Shown: positions 57,786 to 64,000 of the stretch, piece after piece
Numbering within the stretch: position 1 is the first letter of the stretch
How the letters are laid out: every line of letters begins with the position of its first letter
Source of the DNA: Sphingomonas_B tabacisoli
Lineage (GTDB): Bacteria; Pseudomonadota; Alphaproteobacteria; Sphingomonadales; Sphingomonadaceae
Assembly (NCBI RefSeq): GCF_042678385.1
Contig: NZ_JBHUDY010000001.1
Coordinates: forward strand, 1,922,001-1,986,000
Direction: 5' to 3'
Length of the DNA: 64,000 nt
Program-made: the position numbers and the translations under genes
Notes under the pieces: generated by a model
The model's database searches: none
The model's input: only the letters and a program-made list of their open reading frames with translations
Told to the model about the DNA's origin: nothing

Positions 57786-58238
57786 ATGATGATGGTCGAA
57801 ACCGAGCTTCGCCCGAGCGGCATTCACGGCATCGGCGTATTCCTGCTTGAGCCGGTGCCGAAAGGCGGGCTGATCTGGCGCTTCGATTCGCGCATCGACC
57901 GGGTCTATTCGGAGCAGGAAATGGCGTCGCTGCCACCGATCGCGCAGCATTATCTTCGCATCTATTCGACCTGGCACGAAGCAGCGCGGCTCTGGGTGCT
58001 GTGCGGCGACAATGGCCGGCACTTCAACCACGCGTCGACGCCCAACACCGTTTCGGACGGCATCGCGTTCGGCACCGACATTGCCGCCTTCGATCTGCCC
58101 GAAGGCGCCGAGCTGACCTCCGACTATGCAACGATCTGCGATCACTCCCGCCTGCACGGCCTCGATTTCGAGCGGAACGGAGCGCGCCGCCATGTCGCAC
58201 GTCCTAGCCTGGATCAGTCAGTTTTTCGGGAACCCTGA
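57786..58238 (+). CDS. SET-domain protein
   Basis: A 150-residue protein with TELRPSGIHGIGVFLLEPVP at the N-terminus, NGRHFNHASTPNTV (the NHS-like pseudoknot motif) and GAELTSDYATICD (the GExLTxDY motif), together a compact SET domain. Bacterial SET proteins are putative lysine methyltransferases; target unknown. Start could be ATG 57786 or the following two ATG codons, or ATG 57759. It is 92 bp downstream of the acylase gene and 47 bp upstream of a small hypothetical gene, all on the same strand. Confidence 0.75.
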   Translation: MMMVETELRPSGIHGIGVFLLEPVPKGGLIWRFDSRIDRVYSEQEMASLPPIAQHYLRIYSTWHEAARLWVLCGDNGRHFNHASTPNTVSDGIAFGTDIAAFDLPEGAELTSDYATICDHSRLHGLDFERNGARRHVARPSLDQSVFREP

Positions 58239-58285
58239 ACCGGCCCCGCTCGTTTTGCGCCTCGACTAGAACTGTGGGGCAAGCA

Positions 58286-58504
58286 ATGGCCTGGTATCGC
58301 CTCTATCATCTCGGTTCCGACGGGCAGCATGTCGCGCCCGAGGACGTCGAAGCCGCCGACGACCTGAACGCCGTGCGCAAGGCGCGCAGCGTCCCCAATG
58401 GATTCGGCGCCGAGCTCTGGCACGGCCGCCGCAAGATCGCCGACGTGCCGCCGACGCTCTTTCACCGCCAGGTCGGCCGGCAAGTAGGGCTGTTCGGCGC
58501 CTAA
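58286..58504 (+). CDS. Small conserved-looking hypothetical protein
   Basis: A 72-residue protein beginning MAWYRLYHLGSDGQHVAPED, with DDLNAVRKARSVPNGFGAEL and a tail GRQVGLFGA. I cannot place it with confidence in a named family; the pattern (short, WYRLYxxxSDG, then Ala/Arg helix) is seen in sphingomonad small proteins. GGGGCAAGCA precedes the ATG at 58286. It runs into the repeat region that includes the assembly N. Confidence 0.65.
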   Translation: MAWYRLYHLGSDGQHVAPEDVEAADDLNAVRKARSVPNGFGAELWHGRRKIADVPPTLFHRQVGRQVGLFGA

Positions 58505-58646
58505 CGCCCTCTCCCATCGGGAGAGGGCGACTCGCGCATAAGCGCGAGCGGGGTGAGGGCGATGCCCCACAGGACAACTCNGGGGGGAGAGGGCGACTCG
58601 CGCATAAGCGCGAGCGGGGTGAGGGCGATGCCCCACAGGACAACTC
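58505..58646. repeat. Palindromic repeat with a perfect 60-bp tandem copy and an ambiguous base
   Basis: CGCCCTCTCCCATCGGGAGA opens a palindrome, then a 60-bp segment (58521-58580) is repeated without change at 58587-58646. Between them lies NGGGGG (58581-58586). The first part also matches, inverted, the element at 42225-42270. The exact copy across an N strongly suggests an assembly join rather than biology. No gene is interrupted. Confidence 0.9.
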
Positions 58647-58688
58647 CGCCCTGTCCTATTCACCGTCTGCTGTGCCATGCAGCCTTGC

Positions 58689-59879
58689 ATGGCCGACCTC
58701 CTGCCGCTCGCCGAAGCCCAAGCCCGCCTCCTCGCACTCGCCGAACCGCTACCGATTGAACGCGCATCGCTGATCGACGCGGCAGGCCGATGGCTTGCCG
58801 CCGACATCGCCGCGCACGTCGACCACCCCTTCGCCGACCTCTCGGCCATGGACGGCTACGCGATCCGCTTCGCCGAACTGCCCGGTCCCTGGCGCGTCAC
58901 CCAGGAAGTCGCCGCCGGCGCAATGCCCACCGCCCCACTCGCGCCCGGCGAGGCGGCCCGCATCTTCACCGGCGCGCCCTTGGCCGAAGGCGCCGACACC
59001 ATCCTGATCCAGGAAGAAGCCGCCCGCGACGGCGGCACACTCCGACTCTCCGGCGAAGGGCCGCCCGCCAATGGCGCCCATGTCCGCCGCCAGGGCAGCA
59101 ACTTCCGCACCGGCGGAGTCGTCCTCAACGCCGGCGATCGCCTCACCCCGCCGCGCATCGGCCTCGCCGCCATGGCCGGCTACGCCGAACTCCCGGTCCG
59201 CCGCCGCCCCCGCGTCGCGCTCCTCTCGACCGGCGACGAACTCGCCCCACCCGGCGCCGAGCTCAAGCCCGGCCAGATCCACGAATCCAACACCCCCATG
59301 CTCGCCGCCCTCCTTGGCTCCGAGCCGGCAAACCTCATTCTTCACTCCCCCATATGCGACAATTTCGAGAAGTTACGCGCCGCGATCGCAGCGGCGGCGG
59401 CTGATGCGGACATCCTCGTCACCACCGGCGGCGCGTCCGTCGGCGACCACGATCTCGTCCGCCCCGCGCTCGAAGCAGCGGGCGCAAAGCTCGATTTCTG
59501 GAAGGTCGCGATGAAGCCCGGCAAGCCGCTGATGGCCGGACGGCTGGGCGACTGCACGGTGCTCGGCCTGCCGGGCAACCCGGTCTCCGCCTATGTCACT
59601 GCCCTGCTGTTCCTGAAGCCCCTGATCGCGCGCCTCGGCGGTGCGGCCGATCCCCTGCCCCGCACCGTCCGCCTTCCGCTTGGGCAGAGCGTGCCGGCCA
59701 ACGGCCCGCGCCTCGATTTCCTCCGCGCGACGATAGCCGACGGCACGGTTCATCCCCTCCAGTCGCAGGACAGCGGCGCCCTCACAGCGCTCGCTCAGGC
59801 TGACGCGCTCCTGCTCCGCCCGCCGCACGCGCCAGCGGCCGACACGGGAATGTTCGCGGATGTTCTGATTTTGGCTTGA
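58689..59879 (+). CDS. moeA: Molybdopterin molybdotransferase
   Basis: A 396-residue enzyme that inserts molybdate into molybdopterin. Landmarks are SAMDGYAIRFAELP, RRQGSNFRTGGVVLNAGDRL, RVALLSTGDELAPPG, TTGGASVGDHDLVRPAL and VLGLPGNPVSAYV in the usual order over MoeA domains I-IV. ATG 58689 (or 58677) is the start. No other moa/moe gene is near; moeA may be read with the upstream small genes. lexA follows after a 55-bp gap that carries its operator. Confidence 0.95.
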   Translation: MADLLPLAEAQARLLALAEPLPIERASLIDAAGRWLAADIAAHVDHPFADLSAMDGYAIRFAELPGPWRVTQEVAAGAMPTAPLAPGEAARIFTGAPLAEGADTILIQEEAARDGGTLRLSGEGPPANGAHVRRQGSNFRTGGVVLNAGDRLTPPRIGLAAMAGYAELPVRRRPRVALLSTGDELAPPGAELKPGQIHESNTPMLAALLGSEPANLILHSPICDNFEKLRAAIAAAAADADILVTTGGASVGDHDLVRPALEAAGAKLDFWKVAMKPGKPLMAGRLGDCTVLGLPGNPVSAYVTALLFLKPLIARLGGAADPLPRTVRLPLGQSVPANGPRLDFLRATIADGTVHPLQSQDSGALTALAQADALLLRPPHAPAADTGMFADVLILA

Positions 59880-59903
59880 CCGTTACGGGGATGCGCCATA
59901 GAC

Positions 59904-59918
59904 GTTCCGTATTCGTTC
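59904..59918 (+). promoter_or_regulatory. LexA operator (SOS box), GTTC-N7-GTTC
   Basis: GTTCCGTATTCGTTC matches the direct-repeat GTTC-N7-GTTC SOS box of alphaproteobacteria exactly. It lies 16 bases upstream of the lexA start, so LexA should repress its own transcription here. Confidence 0.9.
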
Positions 59919-59934
59919 TGGCGGGAGGGCCGCG

Positions 59935-60603
59935 ATGCTGACGCGCAAGCAACATGAACTGCTTTGCTTCATCCACGACCGCTTGGCGGAAAGCGGCGTG
60001 TCACCGTCGTTCGAGGAAATGAAGGACGCGCTGGACCTGAAATCGAAGTCGGGCGTCCACCGCCTGATCTCGGCGCTCGAGGAACGGCAGTTCATCCGCC
60101 GCCTGCCCAACCGTGCCCGCGCGCTCGAAGTCATCAAGATGCCCGAAGGCGCGCAGGCCAAGGCCGCCCCCGCGCCCTCGCTCGCCAAGCCCCAGGTGCA
60201 AGTGCCGGTCGCCGCGAACGAGAACGTCCTCGAAATCCCGCTGCACGGCCGCATCGCTGCCGGCGCACCGATCGAGGCGCTGGAGGGCCAGAGCAGCCTC
60301 TCAGTTCCCGCCGCCCTGCTCGGCCCCGGCGAGCATTACGCGCTGGAAGTCGCCGGCGACTCGATGGTCGAAGCCGGCATCCTCGACGGCGACTATGCCT
60401 TGATCCGCCGCGCCGAAACTGCCCACGACGGCCAGATCGTCGTCGCCCTGGTGGACGACAACGAAGCCACTCTCAAATACTTCCGCCGCGAAGGCGCGAT
60501 GGTGCGCCTCGACCCCGCCAACCGCAGCTACGACCCGCAGCGTTACTCCCCGAACCGCGTGCGCGTGCAGGGGTGCCTGGCGGGACTGCTCCGCCGCTAT
60601 TGA
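59935..60603 (+). CDS. lexA: SOS repressor LexA
   Basis: A 222-residue repressor that controls the SOS response and self-cleaves when RecA is activated. The N-terminal winged helix starts MLTRKQHELLCFIHDRLAES with the recognition region LKSKSGVHRLISALEERQF. The cleavage bond is Ala109-Gly110 in RIAAGAP; the catalytic dyad is Ser143 (GDSMVEAGI) and Lys181 (EATLKYF). GGAGGG lies nine bases before the ATG. A GTTC-N7-GTTC operator lies just upstream. The 3' end overlaps the end of the convergent metallo-hydrolase by seven bases. Confidence 0.97.
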   Translation: MLTRKQHELLCFIHDRLAESGVSPSFEEMKDALDLKSKSGVHRLISALEERQFIRRLPNRARALEVIKMPEGAQAKAAPAPSLAKPQVQVPVAANENVLEIPLHGRIAAGAPIEALEGQSSLSVPAALLGPGEHYALEVAGDSMVEAGILDGDYALIRRAETAHDGQIVVALVDDNEATLKYFRREGAMVRLDPANRSYDPQRYSPNRVRVQGCLAGLLRRY

Positions 60604-61448
60604 GCCTTGGGTTGGCGCTGCTCGGCCAGCGCCGCCTGGAAGTCGCGCTCGGCCGAATCGACAGTCCGGCGGAGTTCGGTCGGGTCGACAAAGGCTAGAG
60701 GATCGCCCGCCAGCCGCGCCTGCTTCGCCGCCATCCCGAAGGTGCCGGGATGCGCGCTCAGAAACACGTCGACCTTGATCGACCGCAGCTTGGCAAAGCT
60801 CGATCGAAAATCGGCCATGGCGCTCGGATAGCCGGCATTGCCTTCCAGCTTCAGTCCGGCAACGGTGAGGCTGCTGGCGAAGATCACAGTGACGGGCTTG
60901 CCGCCCTCGATCGTCGTCATTGTCCAACTCGTCGCGCCGGCCGTGTGCCCCGGCGTCGCATGAGAAACCAGCCGCGTGGCGCCGAGCGTCAGAACGTCGC
61001 CCTCTCCCACCGTTCGATCGACATGCACCGGTGGAACCGAAGGCTGCTCCGGCCGGATCAACGCCTTGCCCGCCTCCAGATCGGCCGCGTCCTTCACCCC
61101 GGCCACAAGCTTCGCGCCGCTCAATCGCTTCAACTCGGCCAAGCCGCCCATGTGATCGAAATGGGCATGATCGACGAGCAGATAGCGCACATCCTCAATC
61201 CGGAAGCCCAGCGCGCGCACATTCGCGGCAATCTGCGCAGCGCTCCGCGGCAGACCGCCCTCGATCAGCACATGGCCTTTGGGATCGGTAACGAGGAAGG
61301 CCGAAAGCCCCTCCGTCCCGACATAATAGACGTTGCCGACGATCCTGAACGGCGTCGCTGGCCGACACCACTCGGCCTGCCAGCAATCCGTCGCCGCATC
61401 GGCGGAAGGAGCAGCGAGAAACAAAGCGGCGAGTGCAAGGATCGTCAT
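60597..61448 (-). CDS. Subclass B3-like metallo-beta-lactamase fold hydrolase
   Basis: A 283-residue secreted protein. The signal peptide ends SADA. The metal ligands follow the B3 pattern: HAHFDHMGG (His94, His96, Asp98, His99), His168 in TPGHTAG and His233 in SAHPGTFG. FASSLTVAG replaces the usual YADSLT of B3 enzymes, and no Cys lies at the B1 position. B3 proteins hydrolyse beta-lactams including carbapenems, but many homologues do not. The start at 61448 overlaps the stop of comEC (ATGA at 61445-61448). It converges with lexA. Confidence 0.85.
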   Translation of the reverse strand: MTILALAALFLAAPSADAATDCWQAEWCRPATPFRIVGNVYYVGTEGLSAFLVTDPKGHVLIEGGLPRSAAQIAANVRALGFRIEDVRYLLVDHAHFDHMGGLAELKRLSGAKLVAGVKDAADLEAGKALIRPEQPSVPPVHVDRTVGEGDVLTLGATRLVSHATPGHTAGATSWTMTTIEGGKPVTVIFASSLTVAGLKLEGNAGYPSAMADFRSSFAKLRSIKVDVFLSAHPGTFGMAAKQARLAGDPLAFVDPTELRRTVDSAERDFQAALAEQRQPKAQ

Positions 61449-63592
61449 GGTGCCTCTGATCGTCCGGCGAGGCTGGGCGGGTCAATCCATGGATGCGCAT
61501 CGCCGGTGCGCTTGGTCACCAAAACTGAAGCCGGATCGCCGAAACGGACCACGATGCCTCCCGTTCGGCTCAGCATCGGCTTGTCGAGCTTCAGCCATTT
61601 TGGCTTGCAGCTTCGCGGCAAGCGGCGGTCGCTGATCGCGATGTCGGCTTCGGCGCAGGCGCGGTTCATGGCTTTGATCGGGGCGAGATAGGCGCTGCGG
61701 GTGGCGAGGATCGTCCAGCTTCGGCCGTCCCGGCTGATCGTGGCACGACAAGTGTCGGTGGTGCAGGATGCGCCGGGCAGGTCGTCGAGGTCGGCAAGCC
61801 CTTCGTCTATGCCTGCCGCCTCGGCGAGCATGTCGCGGACGAAGTCCTTGGCCTTAGGTCGCAGCAGCGCATAGCTACCATCCGCCCCACGCAGCCCCAG
61901 ATGCCGCCCGTCACCGGTGACGAGCAGGTCGGGCGCCGGCGTCGCGAACGCCAGTCCCGCCCCGGCCGCGAACGGCAGCACGCCCAGCCAGCGCCACCGC
62001 GTCCGCCACAGGCACACCCACAGCCCGCCCGCGACCAGCAGCGAGAATGCGCCGCGCGACATGCCGGGCAGCAGCGCCACCGCGCCGGGCGTATTCCCGG
62101 CCGAATGCGCGATCCAGAGAAGCAGCGCGATGGCCTTGCCCGTCGCCCACCAGAACGGCGCTCCGAGCCCGACGAGATCCAACAGCAAGGCCAGCACTTC
62201 CAGCGGCATCACGACGAAGGTCGTCAGCGGGATCGCGAAGATGTTGGCAACCGCGCCATACAGGCCCTCGCGGTGGAAATGGAACAAGGCGATCGGCGCC
62301 AGCAGCAGTTCGACCGCGATGCCGCTGAGCAGCAGGGCCGCGGCATTGCGCGCGAGGCGATACAGCACACCTTCCTCGCGCGCCGCGGTGAACGCCCGCA
62401 TCCGCGGATGCTCGTGCAGCGCGATGATCGCCACCACTGCGGCGAAGCTCAACTGGAAGCTGGGACCGATCAACGCCTCGGGCCAGAACAGCAGCACGAT
62501 CAGCGCCCCGGTCGCGACCAGCCGCAAGGTCAGCGCCTCCCGCCCGATCGCGAGCCCGCCCAGCACCAGCAAAGCCGCGATGCACGACCGGATCGTCGGA
62601 ATCTCCGCCCCGCTGAGCAGGGTATAGCCGATGCCGGTCACCGCCCCCGCGCCCGCAGCGATCAAGGTCAGCGGCCAGCGCAGCGCCAGCTTTGGACTGA
62701 GCGCCAACAGCCGCAAGGTCAGCAGCATCGCCGCGCCCACAGCCGCGGTGATGTGCAGCCCGCTCACGGACAGCAAATGCGCCAAGCCCGACCGCCGCAT
62801 CGCATCCGCATCGGTTTCGCTCACGCTTCCTTGGTCGCCGGTCACCAGCGCCACCGCTATCCCCGCCGCGCCCGGCGCGATGGACTCGCGGGTGTGCCGG
62901 CCGATCCGGTCGCGCAGCGACCCGCCGTCGGGCGCAGCCGACAACCGCTGAACCGGCGCAAACGCCTTGCCCGTCGCGCCAAGCTGCTGGAACCAGGCGG
63001 TCACCGCGAAGTCGTAGCCGCCGGGCAGCGACGCCGGCATCGGCGGCACCAGCCGCGCCCGCAACCGCAGCCGATCGCCTCGCGCCAGTCCCACCGGCGC
63101 ATCGGCATTGGCGATCGTCACTCGCAGCTTCGGCGGCAGCTTCGGTGCCGCGATCGGCCGCAGCGCCACCCGCACGCTGTCCTTCGCCACAAGCTGCTGC
63201 ACCTGGGCAACATCGGCGTCGAAGCTGGCGATCATCGGACGCTGGATCACGGGCGCCGCCACCCATTCCGCCTTCGCCCACACCAGTGCGCATCCGCTCG
63301 CGATCGCCAGCCCGGCAACCAACAGCGCAACGCCCGCGCGCCGGCCGGAACCGATCGCCACGCCCGCGAGCGACAGCCCCAGCGCCGCGGCGATCAGTGC
63401 GATCCAGCTCGCCCGCTCCGGCAGTATGAACCAGCCGGCGATGCCGAGGCCCAGCATCACCGGCAGCCATAGCGGCAATTGGTCGCGCTCGGCTTCCAGC
63501 CAACGCTCTATCGGCGCGAAAGAAAGGCGGAACTTCACCCCCCTTTCTCGCGGGCCGAATGCCGTGCTAGGGGCGCTCGCACCTTGGTTCAT
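61445..63592 (-). CDS. comEC: ComEC/Rec2 family DNA uptake channel
   Basis: A 715-residue membrane protein. The N-terminal part has two hydrophobic segments then a DUF4131-type OB-like domain (LRLRARLVPPMPASLPGGYD), and the core ComEC Competence region (AHLLSVSGLHITAAVGAAML, GAEIPTIRSCIAALLVLGG, LIGPSFQLSFAAVVAIIALH) with about ten helices. The C-terminal ~200 residues do not show the HxHxDH metallo-hydrolase domain that Bacillus ComEC carries, as is usual in alphaproteobacteria. It imports single-stranded DNA. Start is ATG 63592; a coupled gene (ATGA) follows. It diverges from gltX across a 29-bp gap. Confidence 0.92.
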   Translation of the reverse strand: MNQGASAPSTAFGPRERGVKFRLSFAPIERWLEAERDQLPLWLPVMLGLGIAGWFILPERASWIALIAAALGLSLAGVAIGSGRRAGVALLVAGLAIASGCALVWAKAEWVAAPVIQRPMIASFDADVAQVQQLVAKDSVRVALRPIAAPKLPPKLRVTIANADAPVGLARGDRLRLRARLVPPMPASLPGGYDFAVTAWFQQLGATGKAFAPVQRLSAAPDGGSLRDRIGRHTRESIAPGAAGIAVALVTGDQGSVSETDADAMRRSGLAHLLSVSGLHITAAVGAAMLLTLRLLALSPKLALRWPLTLIAAGAGAVTGIGYTLLSGAEIPTIRSCIAALLVLGGLAIGREALTLRLVATGALIVLLFWPEALIGPSFQLSFAAVVAIIALHEHPRMRAFTAAREEGVLYRLARNAAALLLSGIAVELLLAPIALFHFHREGLYGAVANIFAIPLTTFVVMPLEVLALLLDLVGLGAPFWWATGKAIALLLWIAHSAGNTPGAVALLPGMSRGAFSLLVAGGLWVCLWRTRWRWLGVLPFAAGAGLAFATPAPDLLVTGDGRHLGLRGADGSYALLRPKAKDFVRDMLAEAAGIDEGLADLDDLPGASCTTDTCRATISRDGRSWTILATRSAYLAPIKAMNRACAEADIAISDRRLPRSCKPKWLKLDKPMLSRTGGIVVRFGDPASVLVTKRTGDAHPWIDPPSLAGRSEAP

Positions 63593-63621
63593 GTCATCCG
63601 CAGCGTAGGGAGCTTCAGCGC

Positions 63622-64000
63622 GTGAGCGCAAGCAGCGTCGTCACCCGTTTTGCCCCCTCGCCGACCGGCTTCCTGCACATCGGCGGGGCCCGCACGGCGT
63701 TATTCAACCTGCTGTTCGCGCGGCATCACGGCGGCAAATTCCTGCTGCGCATCGAAGACACCGACAAGGCGCGCTCCACCCAGGAAGCGATCGACGCGAT
63801 CCTGGACGGCATGACGTGGCTGGACCTGCATTGGGATGGCGAGGCCGTGTTCCAGTCGCAGCGCGCGGAACGCCATGTCGAAATCGCGAGCGCAATGCTC
63901 GAAAGCGGCCACGCCTATCGCTGCTATGCGACGCCCGAGGAATTGACGGAGTTGCGCGAGCAGCAGCGCGCGGCCAAGCAGCCGCTGCGCTACGACGGGC
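63622..64000 (+). CDS. gltX: Glutamyl-tRNA synthetase (5' part; 3' end outside window)
   Basis: The first 126 codons of a class I synthetase that charges tRNA-Glu (or tRNA-Gln in bacteria without GlnRS). It begins with GTG 63622, VSASSVVTRFAPSPTGFLHI, where HIGG is the HIGH motif, followed by ARTALFNLLFARHHGGKFLL and RIEDTDKARSTQEAIDAI, all diagnostic. GGGAG lies about nine bases upstream of the GTG. The remainder, including KMSKS, is beyond the window. It diverges from comEC with only 29 bp between starts. Confidence 0.95.
   Translation, partial: MSASSVVTRFAPSPTGFLHIGGARTALFNLLFARHHGGKFLLRIEDTDKARSTQEAIDAILDGMTWLDLHWDGEAVFQSQRAERHVEIASAMLESGHAYRCYATPEELTELREQQRAAKQPLRYDG

Noticed and set aside
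61445..63592. Idea that the downstream metallo-hydrolase is the detached nuclease domain of ComEC
   Set aside because: The downstream protein has its own signal peptide and B3-type zinc ligands, unlike the ComEC C-terminal domain, so overlap alone does not support a split gene.

Overview
The window is a dense, high-GC stretch of chromosome from an alphaproteobacterium, most likely a member of the Sphingomonadales. The evidence is the split F0 operon with separate b and b' subunits, a GTTC-N7-GTTC type LexA operator, a long TonB-dependent receptor beside a TonB_C protein, several glycine-zipper proteins, and dispersed palindromes built on the core CTGAGCTTGTCGAAG. I see no rRNA, tRNA, transposase, integrase, phage gene or CRISPR array. 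Gene packing is extreme: ATGA overlaps, abutting stops, four convergent pairs that share one CTAG as both stop codons, and one divergent pair whose start codons lie on the same CATG.

Layout. 1-6.2 kb: partial FAD oxidoreductase, alaS, and a degenerate EF-G-like GTPase. 6.3-7.3 kb: three tandem glycine-zipper proteins. 7.4-9.6 kb: pyrB and a dihydroorotase-like gene lacking the metal-binding HxH. 9.6-13.4 kb: a ParA ATPase, a ribbon-helix-helix-like partner, a TPR/SPOR protein, and an Asp/Asn beta-hydroxylase. 13.5-22.6 kb: serB, miaA, then branched-chain amino acid synthesis (ilvB, ilvH, ilvC, leuA). Both ilvB and leuA are preceded by short leader peptides rich in the regulating amino acids, with RNA hairpins behind them. 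YceI, TMEM175-like and BLUF photoreceptor genes lie between ilvC and leuA.

22.6-30.2 kb: ATP synthase F0 (atpI, atpB, atpE, b', b), the ydbH-ynbE-ydbL envelope lipid-transport set, and radC. 30.2-34.2 kb: hemerythrin and DUF4142 stress-type genes, an FMN reductase and an aminotransferase. 34.5-42.1 kb: an mreB not followed by mreC, a DUF2490 protein, an ATP-grasp/LLM flavin oxidoreductase pair, PilZ, VOC, an alpha/beta hydrolase, mtgA, an outer-membrane protein, and rplQ away from rpoA.

42.3-49.7 kb holds the most unusual locus. A CcmI-like TPR protein diverges from three genes that look like a trans-membrane electron-transfer chain: (1) an 835-residue fusion of a pyridine-nucleotide/FAD oxidoreductase, two cyclic-nucleotide-binding domains and a four-cluster ferredoxin; (2) a membrane protein with paired HX13H motifs as in diheme cytochrome b; (3) an FHA-TM-decaheme c-type cytochrome. 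A CpdA-like cyclic nucleotide phosphodiesterase gene follows directly. This is my main candidate for an undescribed system: electron flow from NAD(P)H to the periplasm gated by cyclic nucleotide.

49.7-64 kb: xth, a TfoX-N protein, a covalent-flavin-type amine oxidase, a TonB-dependent receptor, a TonB_C protein, a penicillin-acylase-family amidase, a SET protein, moeA, lexA with its operator, a subclass B3-like metallo-hydrolase, comEC and the start of gltX. A single N at 58581 between two perfect 60-bp repeats marks a probable assembly join.
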